Assembly: GCA_030037185.1 (NCBI GenBank)
Contig: JASHRR010000931.1
Span: 1 to 11,288 of the forward strand
Reading direction: 5' to 3'
DNA from: Xanthobacteraceae bacterium
GTDB lineage: Bacteria; Pseudomonadota; Alphaproteobacteria; Rhizobiales; Xanthobacteraceae
DNA length: 11,288 bases
In this document: positions 1 through 6,751 of the stretch, one piece after another
Layout of the letters: each line of letters starts with the position of its first letter
Position numbering within the stretch: the first letter of the stretch is position 1
Position numbers and translations under genes: made by a program
Notes under the pieces: generated by a model
What the model saw: only the letters and a program-made list of their open reading frames with translations
The model's database searches: none
What the model was told of the DNA's origin: nothing

Positions 1-679
1 TGACGTCCCAGGCGCCGATCCAACTTCGGGTGCCAAGTTGGCCGCCGGTGCTCTCGCCTTGCAGGACCAGTTCGCGGCCGCCCCTGGTTTTGACCACGAC
101 CGGGGCACCCGTGAAGCCTTGGGTCTTGGGCGAAGGCGTTCCCGTCGCCGGATCGGTCGGCGCCTTGGCGTCCACTTCCCAGATCAGCTCGCCGGAATCG
201 CGATTGATTGCGATCACCCGCATGTCGTTGGTAGTGACCAGAATCTTGTTGCCGTACATGGCAATGCCGCGGTTGGTGCGGGACTGCTTGATCTTCGGAT
301 CGTATCGCCACAAGGGCACCGCAGCCTCACCGCTGCGGACATCGAATTTCATCACCCGCGTCCAGGTATCCGACACATACATGAAGCCGTCGTCCACGAG
401 GGGTGTCGATTCTTCTTTGCCGCGCAGCGTGCCGCCGGTCGCCCTGCCGCCGATCGAGAAGGTGAACTTCGGCTTAAGGTCTTTCGCGTTGGTGGCGTTG
501 ATCTGGGTGAGCGGCGAATGGCGCGAATTGTTGTAGTCACGGTGAACCATGAGCCAATTCTCGGGCTCATTGGGGGCATTGAGCAGCCGCTCAAACGTCA
601 CGTCGGCCGCCGATGCGGGCATCGCAATCGCTGTAAGACCGATCGACGCCAGCGCGACGAGCCTTCCAGTTGTAAACAT
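1..679 (-). CDS. PQQ-dependent dehydrogenase (quinoprotein), N-terminal part, cut by window edge
   Basis: This is the first 226 residues of an exported quinoprotein alcohol-dehydrogenase-type beta-propeller; the C-terminal part lies beyond position 1. Such enzymes oxidise alcohols or aldehydes in the periplasm with PQQ plus a metal ion and pass electrons to cytochrome c. The ATG at 679 follows a strong GGGAGGAG (684-691). Residues 1-24 form a signal peptide ending in PASA, followed by ADVTFERLLNAPNEPENW and HRDYNNSRHSPL, the standard start of the mature family fold. Propeller-repeat pieces follow (STPLVDDGFMYVSDTW, residues 91-106; NRGIAMYGNKILV, 136-148; GELIWEVD, 163-170). The adjacent cysteine pair that methanol dehydrogenases carry just before the NRG motif is absent (residues 128-138 have no Cys). 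At the position where methanol dehydrogenases have a metal-binding Glu (G-E-F-G-V-R), this protein reads GGQLGTRSW (212-220). It is a diverged paralogue of the gene at 6752-8482. The substrate is unknown. Confidence 0.93.
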   Translation of the reverse strand, partial: MFTTGRLVALASIGLTAIAMPASAADVTFERLLNAPNEPENWLMVHRDYNNSRHSPLTQINATNAKDLKPKFTFSIGGRATGGTLRGKEESTPLVDDGFMYVSDTWTRVMKFDVRSGEAAVPLWRYDPKIKQSRTNRGIAMYGNKILVTTNDMRVIAINRDSGELIWEVDAKAPTDPATGTPSPKTQGFTGAPVVVKTRGGRELVLQGESTGGQLGTRSWIGAWDV

Positions 680-1269
680 GCAACTCCTCCCATTACCGAT
701 TGTCATCGCAGTTGTATCCTGCAATCCGCACCGCGAAACTCCGCCGCCGAAGCGGGACGTGGCTCGCCCGGGATCAGCATTCCCGCGAGACCGCGTCCAG
801 CCAACGGGTCGCCGCACGGGGTCTGGCTGCGATGTTAGTCGAGGCGTGGCGTTTGCGCCAGCGCAGAAACGACCGGCCCTCGGAGGACGGCGCGCATGGG
901 CACTCGCCGTCCGCGGTCCTGGCGCGGCGCGCCCGCCCGTTCACCAGCAGGCTGGCCGATCGAGGACTGGGCATCCGATGAGCTTCGAGCGATGCAGCCA
1001 AAACCCGTCACAGCCGCCCCGTCGCACGAGATCACCTCGACCGACCGCCGCAGCCCGGCTCACCCTGCCGACGAATCGGTCCGATTCAGCTTGAGCAGGC
1101 TTTGCCGATCCTGGCCGTGCAGTGCTGGCTCGTGGTGCGGTTAGGGTTTGCACACCCGTCACGCAGCTCGCCGTATTCGGGTTTTCCGATCCCTAAAAAG
1201 CCCTCCCCTATTTCAATGACCTGCTCGTTTCTGGTATCGTCACTCGCTAAATCAATTTCGGAGGAAACG
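680..1269. other. Intergenic stretch without a convincing gene (divergent promoter region)
   Basis: This lies between the divergently transcribed PQQ dehydrogenase (start 679, minus) and DsrE-family gene (start 1270, plus), so it should hold both promoters. Several open frames cross it on both strands, but all have low-complexity Arg/Pro/Ala-rich translations typical of antisense or out-of-frame reading in GC-rich DNA. None has a good ribosome binding site or recognisable motif. The last 130 bases before 1270 are less GC-rich, which fits a promoter, but I could not assign -35/-10 boxes with confidence. Confidence 0.5.
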
Positions 1270-1728
1270 ATGGATCGCAGATCGATTTTCCGCGCCGGTG
1301 TTGCGGCTTTGGCGGCCGCCCCGCTGTTTGGCCGCAAAGCCGACGCCGCCACTGAAAAGAAGCCACACAAGCTCGCCATTCATGTGGACCAGAACGATCC
1401 CGCGGTAATGCGGCTGGCGCTCGGCAACTCGCGTAACGCCCATGAACTCTTCGCGTCGCGGGGCGAGGACATCGCGATCGAAATCGTCTGCTACAGCCAG
1501 GGTCTCCACATGCTGCGCGACGACACCTCGCCCGTGAAGGAGGATATCCGGGCAACCCGGGCAAAGGTGCCTCAACTCGCCTTCGCTGCCTGCAACAACA
1601 CCAAACACGCCATGGAGAGGACCGAAGGCAAGACCATCCCGATCATCCAGGAAGCGGTGGTGGTGCCGGCCGGTGTGGTGAGGCTGGTGGAATTGCAGGA
1701 GCAGGGATTCAATTATCTCAAACCGTAG
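1270..1728 (+). CDS. Exported DsrE-family protein
   Basis: A 152-residue protein of the DsrE/DsrF-like superfamily, small alpha/beta proteins of which several are sulfur-transfer carriers. The ATG at 1270 is preceded by GGAGGA (1260-1265); an in-frame upstream extension to 1102 lacks a ribosome binding site and is not family-like. Residues 1-27 (MDRRSIFRAGVAALAAAPLF, then GRKADAA) form a signal with a twin-arginine and Phe, possibly Tat, so the protein is probably periplasmic. The fold is seen in HKLAIHVDQNDPAVMRLALG (33-52), IAIEIVCYSQGLHML (68-82, Cys74), QLAFAACNNTKHAM (102-115, Cys108) and the C-terminal VVPAGVVRLVELQEQGFNYL. Cys108 sits where DsrE-like proteins carry their conserved cysteine; whether it carries sulfur here is inference. 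It is convergent with a TsdA-like cytochrome, which supports a sulfur-related role. A general function outside sulfur metabolism remains possible, since many such paralogues are uncharacterised. Confidence 0.92.
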   Translation: MDRRSIFRAGVAALAAAPLFGRKADAATEKKPHKLAIHVDQNDPAVMRLALGNSRNAHELFASRGEDIAIEIVCYSQGLHMLRDDTSPVKEDIRATRAKVPQLAFAACNNTKHAMERTEGKTIPIIQEAVVVPAGVVRLVELQEQGFNYLKP

Positions 1729-1742
1729 CCGGCATCGGCTCC

Positions 1743-1781
1743 CTCCCTACCCTCCCCCCGCCCTGAGGCGAGGGTAGGGAG
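1743..1781. terminator. Strong hairpin between convergent genes
   Basis: A perfect 12-bp inverted repeat, CTCCCTACCCTC (1743-1754) and GAGGGTAGGGAG (1770-1781), with a further GCC/GGC pairing in the loop (1760-1769). It lies 14 bases after the DsrE stop codon and about 95 bases beyond the end of the convergent cytochrome gene. No T-run follows on either strand, so a classical intrinsic terminator is uncertain. It may act as a bidirectional transcript-end hairpin or be a copy of a dispersed palindromic repeat. Confidence 0.6.
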
Positions 1782-1876
1782 AAGGCGGCATTGTGTGTAG
1801 GTGGGTCTCCGATTAGCCAACTCACTGTTCAGCGGGCCGGCCCGGTGGCAAGCTTCGGCCGTTGGCTACGTTCGCG

Positions 1877-2857
1877 CTAATTCTTCGCCGCCGCCAATTC
1901 CCTCAACTTGGCGCGGATTGGACCGAACGGGCCATACTTGTGCTGCTCGGCCGGGAAATCGTCCGCGTACGGGCCGTAGGGCGCATCGACCGGCTTCTGG
2001 GTCTTGACAGGAAAGTCCTTCTCAAGATCGGCCTTCGCGGGTCGCTCGAGGCTGTTGATGTAAGCCGCAACGTCATAGGCGTCCGCGTCCGACAGCACCG
2101 GCGCCTCGAAGGTCGTTCCGAACGGCATGTTGTGGCGCACGAAGGCAGCGGCGGTCAATACGCGGGTCATGCCGGCCCCGTTGTTATAACTGTCCGGTCC
2201 CGCGATCGGCGGAAACTGGTAACCGCTCCCCGTCGCAGCGCGCTGACCGCGGCCATCCTTGCCGTGGCAGAGGGCGCAGGTGTCGGCATACACCTTTGCG
2301 CCGTTGCCGGGATCGGCAGCGCGATCGGGTTCATTGATCCTGATGGTGCCGGCGCCGATCAGCTTGGCGCCGTCCGGTATGCCGATGGAGAGCCACTTCG
2401 AATAGGCAAGGAAAGCCTTCATCTCTAGCCCGTCAAGCGGCAGCGCGCGGCCGTTCATGCTGCGCTCCATGCAGCCATTGATGCGCTCCTCAAGCGTCCC
2501 GATCTCGCCTTCGCGTCCGCGATATTGCGGAAATTGACCCAACACGCCCATCAGCGGGATCGCATAGGGCTGGGTCCCGGCCTTGAGGTGGCAGTTCTGG
2601 CAGGTAAGATTGTTTCCGCTGTACCGCTTGGCCGGGTCCGCGACCGTCGGGCCGATCTGGTTTGCAGTATCGGCCATCAGGGCATAGCCATATTTGACGA
2701 GCTTACCGAACGCGTCGTTCCCGACCGAGCGCATCTGTGGCGGCGCCCACTTGGTGAGATCGAGCGCAGGCACGTCTGCTGCCGGCGCATTGCGGCTGAT
2801 CACGCTCGCGGCGGCGGCCAGAAAAGCCGCCACTCTCAAGTAATGCCTGCGTCCCAC
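1877..2857 (-). CDS. Di-haem cytochrome c, thiosulfate dehydrogenase (TsdA)-like
   Basis: A 326-residue periplasmic cytochrome with two c-type haem sites. TsdA joins two thiosulfates into tetrathionate. I chose the GTG at 2857 because AGGGAG (2865-2870) precedes it with 7-nt spacing and a normal signal peptide follows (GRRHYLRVAAFLAAAASV to about residue 27); a longer frame from 2950 adds an implausible leader. Haem 1 is CQNCH (86-90) inside NLTCQNCHLKAGTQPYAIP. It is followed by the TsdA hallmark TLEERINGCMERSMNGRALP (121-140), whose Cys129 matches the cysteine that is the distal haem ligand in TsdA. Haem 2 is CALCH (194-198), with NMPFG (243-247) giving the likely Met ligand. The residues after about 275 form a Pro/Lys-rich tail. 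The family call is strong. Actual thiosulfate activity, versus another sulfur or electron-transfer role, is inference. Confidence 0.9.
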   Translation of the reverse strand: MGRRHYLRVAAFLAAAASVISRNAPAADVPALDLTKWAPPQMRSVGNDAFGKLVKYGYALMADTANQIGPTVADPAKRYSGNNLTCQNCHLKAGTQPYAIPLMGVLGQFPQYRGREGEIGTLEERINGCMERSMNGRALPLDGLEMKAFLAYSKWLSIGIPDGAKLIGAGTIRINEPDRAADPGNGAKVYADTCALCHGKDGRGQRAATGSGYQFPPIAGPDSYNNGAGMTRVLTAAAFVRHNMPFGTTFEAPVLSDADAYDVAAYINSLERPAKADLEKDFPVKTQKPVDAPYGPYADDFPAEQHKYGPFGPIRAKLRELAAAKN

Positions 2858-3930
2858 TTGCGCGCTCCCTTCACAATGGCGTTTGTCAAAGCATGAGCGA
2901 TTTTTTCGGAGTTCGCAAGCGATCGCCGACCGCAGTGAAACGGCACCCAAGCCGGAAAGTCCGCGTGATACGAGCTCGCGCAGAAGGCAAAAAGAACGCC
3001 TCTACGATTGTCGCCGTGCGTGCGGCGACCAACAGAATACCGTCATTGATGCGTGCTCTGGAAGGGCTCTCATAGCGTCGGGCGGTGCTGAGACGAGAGG
3101 GGTTTGCCAGCACGATGCGGAGTTGTTCGCCTTCGATTACCTTTGATGCTTTTCACGCATCGCTAACCCGGTTTTCTCAAACGAGGCTAACCGCTCCGTC
3201 GAACCGCTGCACACCTCATCCAGACAGAGCGTTGTCGCTCCCTCGCAACGCAAAACATCCTCTTGGGGGGCGCAATGGCTGTTGCGCCAAATTCTCAACG
3301 GGCGAGCGTACCGAGCGCCACCAGAGGCTTGCGGACGATCAAGTCGTTGAACCTGATCGAAACACGGTAAGGCTGAAGCGGGTCGGCAAGCGCGCGCTTG
3401 GGGTTGGAGGAACTGCTTCTCGAATTTCGAGAGTCTCAGCTTCGATCGTGGGCGCACGGCTACGAAGGTGATGTGTTATGCGGCACCGCACAGGCAAACG
3501 GCATGTTTGTTGTTTCGGGGTCTTTAAGGCGCGCTCCCCTGTTGTCGGCACTATCGAGTGCGTGCGGAAAGCCTGAGATAGGAGCCTATCGACTTGGAGC
3601 CCGGATACGCGCCCAGAATGTGCCGGACTACGAGATGTTCGTATACTCTGCTACTAAGATCATTGCCGGCGTCCCTGGTCAGTGGCGAACTTACCGGGAT
3701 TTTGGCGCTGATCGAATTGAGAGATTGTTAAGAGCTGGCATCGGACAATTGCTGGCATATCTCAACAGCGGCATGCTTATTTGGTCCCTGAGCGTTTGCG
3801 TCATTGAGCCAGTCGACGGCCGCTTCAATCAAGGCAACCGGGGGCGATGCAAAAACCCGCTGCGGATTAACAGCCGACGAATCCCGCGGTGATCTCGCGT
3901 CGCGCGGGGCGATCGCAGTTGCACGGTAAC

Positions 3931-3975
3931 CGCTGGATTATCTCCAGATCGCAGTCCCTTGGCTTTAGCGGCGTC
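3931..3975 (-). pseudogene. Possible tyrosine-recombinase (integrase) fragment
   Basis: The minus strand reads DAAKAKGLRSGDNPA. This resembles the short segment at the end of the core-binding helix in many phage/island integrases, of the form ILD-A-x-x-x-G-x-R-x-G-D/E-N-P-A. No flanking integrase sequence is recognisable and no catalytic-domain motifs (R, HxxR, Y) were found downstream. It is a 15-residue match from memory only and could be chance. Confidence 0.25.
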
Positions 3976-4092
3976 AATAGGCGCCGGCCCGGCAGTGGCC
4001 GCCGGCCGCCACGCGTCGGGTTCCTGTCACCGATGGCTCAGTTTCAATAAATTCGATAACGTCAGTGATATCGATCCGGGTCAGCCTCGGTT

Positions 4093-4107
4093 GGAGGAGG
4101 CGACGTG
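4093..4107 (+). promoter_or_regulatory. Strong ribosome binding site and GTG out of frame with the CapA-like gene
   Basis: GGAGGAGG (4093-4100) is followed after CGAC by GTG (4105-4107). That GTG opens a frame that overlaps the start of the CapA-like gene in another frame, reads to 4341 and looks like nonsense after the overlap. The real CapA-like ATG at 4172 has only a weak site, and the in-frame triplet just before it is a stop (TGA, 4169-4171). The signal may serve a short upstream ORF coupled to translation of the gene, or be the relic of an earlier start. Confidence 0.4.
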
Positions 4108-4171
4108 ACCTTGAGAGCACTGGGCAAATCTCACCTTCCGCTTAGAAACCAACCAGATCGGGACGGCGTGA

Positions 4172-5212
4172 ATGACCGTGGCCAACATGATCATGACCGG
4201 AGACGTCAATCTCATGGGCGTTGCCGACCCGGCCGTGCCCTTCGCCCGAATGGCGGACGAATTTCGCAAGGCCGATGTGGTGTTCAGCAATCTCGAATGC
4301 TGCCTTTATCAGACGCCGGCCGGACATTCGGTGCGCAATGAGGGCTTTTTCGTCGACCCCAAATGCGGCAAGGCCCTGACGCTCGCGGGCATCCAGGTGG
4401 TGGGCATTGCCAATAACGTGCATTACGGGGACGCGGCAATTTTATCCTCGATCGCACGACTGGATGAACTCGGCGTGCGGCACACTGGCGCCGGCCCCAA
4501 TCTCGCCGCCGCACGCGCGCCGGTCGCGATCGAGCGCGCAGGCGTCCGCTACGGCTTCCTGCAACGCAGTTCCGTGTATTGGCCGACCAATCACGAAGCC
4601 CAGGAGGATGCGGCCGGCATTGCGGTCATCCGTGGCCATACCGCTTATCACGTGCCGGTGTTCAAGAGTAAGATCGGAGTGCCGCCGCCCAACCGGCCCG
4701 GCGTTCCGCCGGAAATCGTCACCTGGGCCGATGCGCACTATGTTTCCTGCTTCCGCGAGGATATTGCCGCGCTGCGGCGGCGCGTCGACGTGCTGGTGGC
4801 ATCGTGCCATTGGGGACTCGGCAAGGACGTCCTCCAATACATGAGGGAGATCGCCCACGCGGCGATCGATGCCGGCGCCGATATCGTGGTCGGTCACGGT
4901 CCGCATTACGCGCTGGCCGTGGAGGTCTATCGGGGACGGCCGATCTTCTATGGGCTCGGCAGCTTCTCGTTCCACACCGGCCATGGCGGGCGCCGGCACG
5001 ACAGCTGGGTCGGCATGATGGTGCGCGTTGCCGCCGGCAAAGCCGGCGTTGCGGCGGCAACGTTCCAGTTCGTACGCCACAACGACCGCAACGAGACTTG
5101 TCTGTGCCGGCTCGCGGACGAAGCGGACACGTTCGCGGAGATCACCGAAGCGAGCGCGCGCTTTGGCACGAAGTTGGCGCCGGAAGGAGACCAGGTCCGC
5201 GTGGGATCGTAG
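4172..5212 (+). CDS. CapA/PgsA-like metallophosphatase-fold protein
   Basis: A 346-residue protein of the PGA_cap family (poly-gamma-glutamate capsule biosynthesis CapA), which has a calcineurin-like metallophosphoesterase fold. The sequence begins directly at the first core strand (MTVANMIMTGDVNLMG, Asp11). Further metal-site motifs are SNLEC (39-43), GIANNVHYGD (78-87, His84), ASCHWG (210-215, His213) and VVGHGPH (239-245, His242 and His245), followed by FYGLGSFSFHTGH (259-271). There is no signal peptide or anchor, unlike classical CapA, so it probably works in the cytoplasm. No capB/capC-like genes are nearby, so a capsule role is not supported; many such stand-alone proteins in proteobacteria have unknown substrates. 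The ATG at 4172 follows an in-frame stop immediately upstream, so no longer in-frame start exists nearby. It is convergent with the DUF6282-type gene. Confidence 0.9.
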   Translation: MTVANMIMTGDVNLMGVADPAVPFARMADEFRKADVVFSNLECCLYQTPAGHSVRNEGFFVDPKCGKALTLAGIQVVGIANNVHYGDAAILSSIARLDELGVRHTGAGPNLAAARAPVAIERAGVRYGFLQRSSVYWPTNHEAQEDAAGIAVIRGHTAYHVPVFKSKIGVPPPNRPGVPPEIVTWADAHYVSCFREDIAALRRRVDVLVASCHWGLGKDVLQYMREIAHAAIDAGADIVVGHGPHYALAVEVYRGRPIFYGLGSFSFHTGHGGRRHDSWVGMMVRVAAGKAGVAAATFQFVRHNDRNETCLCRLADEADTFAEITEASARFGTKLAPEGDQVRVGS

Positions 5213-5407
5213 CCCGGATGAAGCGAACGACGGCCGAGAACGGTTGGTCCGCATCTCGCTTTCATTCAATATGGGCTAACCGCTCTGGCGCTCAGCCGTC
5301 AGCCAGAACGCTTCAGGGTTTGGCTGGTGGTGAAGGACGCTGTTGTGTTGCTCGACGTGTTGCGTCGCGGTCGACAACGGTGCTCCACCGGCCCGCCAGG
5401 GAGAAAC

Positions 5408-5439
5408 TCCCTCCACAGCCGCTGAGCGGCCTGGAGGGA
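5408..5439 (-). terminator. Hairpin downstream of the DUF6282-type gene
   Basis: TCCCTCCA (5408-5415) pairs with TGGAGGGA (5432-5439), and inside it GCCGC (5418-5422) pairs with GCGGC (5426-5430) around a TGA loop. It begins 7 bases past the stop codon of the minus-strand gene ending at 5447. On that strand it is followed by GTTTCTCC, a short T-rich run, so it is a fair intrinsic terminator candidate for that transcript. Confidence 0.6.
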
Positions 5440-5446
5440 CGGTAGT

Positions 5447-6559
5447 TCATTGCCGTAATGTGTTCGAAAACGAAGTCTGTTCGAGCGGCGGCAGCCCCAG
5501 CAATTTCGCCGGGTTGGTCTTATACATCAGATCAAGTTCAGCCTGCGTGATGCCGTGCGCCCGCAACCCCCGGGCGGCGAGCGCCAGGCAATCAGTGGGG
5601 TAGACGTTTCCGGTCTGGCCGCAATCCGTCGAGATGATGATGGATTGGGCGCCGATCTTGCGGATCAGCGCCGCAGCCGCCGTCCGCGCAGCTTCGCTCT
5701 TGTAGATGGTGGAAGCCGTGACCTCGATGAAGGCGCCGAGCTTTGCGGCTTCCGGCAACTGCGGAATATCCCCCGGATGGGTCAGAAGCACGTTGAGACC
5801 GTATCTGCGTCCCTCGCGCGCAAGCAGCAGGTGTTCTTCCGGTGTGGCGTGCCCGGTCGCGAGCACCATGCGGCCGTTGCTGTCCACGGTCCTGATGTTG
5901 GCAAGCACACTGATCACGTGCTTCACCTCCGGCAGCAGTTCGCCGTTCTTCGACACCGCGATGTAGGGCGGGGTGCCCTCCGGCATCAGCAGCATCCACG
6001 GCCTGGTCCGCGCAAGATTTTGCGGATCCATGCTGCCCGGGCGCGTCGTCGCCGTGATCGAATCGCGGGTCGGCATTTCAAAAATGCGACCCCACCCACC
6101 CTTGATCTGGGCGTAGTGCTCGAGCGCCGCGACGTTGATGCCCCCGGTGGAATAGTTCGACGCCATGCGGCCGAACACCTCGAAGCCCGGCGCCACGTGC
6201 TTGCGCACCAGATAGGCGGCGCCCGCGGACCCCGCGTCCTGGTGGGTCTTGAAGACGAAGCCGCGCAGGCCGCGCGCCTTCGCGAGGGCGACGGCATCGA
6301 AAATATCGAGCGCGCGGATGACGCCGCCGGCACCGGGCGAATCCGGATCGAGGTGCACATGCACGTCAATGGCGCCTATCAGCGCGGGGTCGGTGAGGCC
6401 GAGATCGACCGGCCCGCGCAGAGGATCGACCTTCCAGTCGTCAAGGCCGTCCTCAGCCCGGCTCGTGGTGGAGAGGCCGATAAAGACACAGAGCGCAATC
6501 GCCAGTGTCGCCAACCGCCATAAGCCGAATGGGCGAGTTCTCGCTTCGAAGCTCTTCAT
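5447..6559 (-). CDS. Exported amidohydrolase-like protein, DUF6282 type
   Basis: A 370-residue protein resembling metal-dependent (amido)hydrolases of the TIM-barrel type, best matching the DUF6282 family as I recall it. The ATG at 6559 is preceded by GGGAGG (6566-6571, 6-nt spacing). A longer frame from 6598 has no such site. Residues 1-35 are a signal peptide (RPFGLWRLATLAIALCVFIG, cleavage near TSRA-ED). Metal-site candidates are in amidohydrolase order: IDVHVHLDPD (64-73, His67/His69), FVFKTHQD (101-108, Lys104/His106), ATGHATPEEH (234-243, His237), LLTHPGD (258-264, His261) and IISTDCGQTGN (308-318, Asp312). The C-terminal YKTNPAKLLGL is also typical of amidohydrolases. It lies 192 bp downstream of the PQQ dehydrogenase on the same strand and is probably also periplasmic, suggesting the two act on related compounds. 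The substrate is unknown. Confidence 0.88.
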   Translation of the reverse strand: MKSFEARTRPFGLWRLATLAIALCVFIGLSTTSRAEDGLDDWKVDPLRGPVDLGLTDPALIGAIDVHVHLDPDSPGAGGVIRALDIFDAVALAKARGLRGFVFKTHQDAGSAGAAYLVRKHVAPGFEVFGRMASNYSTGGINVAALEHYAQIKGGWGRIFEMPTRDSITATTRPGSMDPQNLARTRPWMLLMPEGTPPYIAVSKNGELLPEVKHVISVLANIRTVDSNGRMVLATGHATPEEHLLLAREGRRYGLNVLLTHPGDIPQLPEAAKLGAFIEVTASTIYKSEAARTAAAALIRKIGAQSIIISTDCGQTGNVYPTDCLALAARGLRAHGITQAELDLMYKTNPAKLLGLPPLEQTSFSNTLRQ

Positions 6560-6612
6560 GATGATCCTCCCTGCTGTTTGGTTTAGCGTTGACATCAAAT
6601 TCTATTGCCGTC

Positions 6613-6646
6613 CTTTAGGAGCGCGCGCTTGCGCGCGTCTTTAAAG
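6613..6646. repeat. GC-rich hairpin between the PQQ dehydrogenase and DUF6282-type gene
   Basis: CGCGCG (6622-6627) and CGCGCG (6632-6637) flank a CTTG loop, and an outer CTTTA (6613-6617) / TAAAG (6642-6646) pair surrounds it with unpaired bases between. It sits in the 192-bp gap of two co-directional minus-strand genes. It could attenuate or protect a joint transcript, or end the upstream one. No T-run follows on the minus strand. Confidence 0.4.
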
Positions 6647-6751
6647 AACGAAACGGCCGCGCCAGGGCCGCCGCCTCCTCAGGATCGGATCCGAAGGTTT
6701 GATCACGCTTCGATGCCATTGGTTTCATCGAAACGATCCACGGCTCAACGC

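Larger units (their letters stand above)
2858..4171. other. Gene-poor stretch, less GC-rich in the middle, probable remnants
   Basis: About 1.3 kb between the TsdA-like cytochrome and the CapA-like gene. No frame shows a recognisable intact protein. The longest plus-strand frame (TTG at 3398 to 3892, 164 codons) uses many AGA, TTA and GTA codons unlike the neighbouring genes, has no domain I recognise, and is doubtful. On the minus strand a frame ending at 3728 reads VALIEAAVDWLNDANAQG, looks protein-like and has no start codon with a ribosome site. A separate 15-residue minus-strand piece at 3931-3975 resembles part of a tyrosine recombinase. A 60-codon basic frame at 2893-3075 (plus) cannot be supported. 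The best reading is a decayed, possibly formerly acquired segment. Confidence 0.45.

Noticed and set aside
2893..3075. 60-codon basic plus-strand frame divergent from the cytochrome gene
   Set aside because: It has no clear ribosome site and a composition rich in Arg/Lys/Ala with no known family; it is probably chance.
3398..3892. 164-codon plus-strand frame starting at TTG
   Set aside because: It has no recognisable domain or motif, a rare start codon, and many AGA, TTA and GTA codons unlike the genes around it. The opposite strand also looks partly protein-like, so I do not call it a gene.
5213..5260. Sequence starting TAGCCCGGATGAAGCG after the CapA-like stop, resembling a common intergenic palindromic repeat of this bacterial group
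   Set aside because: Only one arm is present; no matching second arm was found, so a repeat element cannot be supported.
5555..6523. 322-codon plus-strand frame
   Set aside because: It is antisense to the DUF6282-type gene and has shadow composition without motifs.
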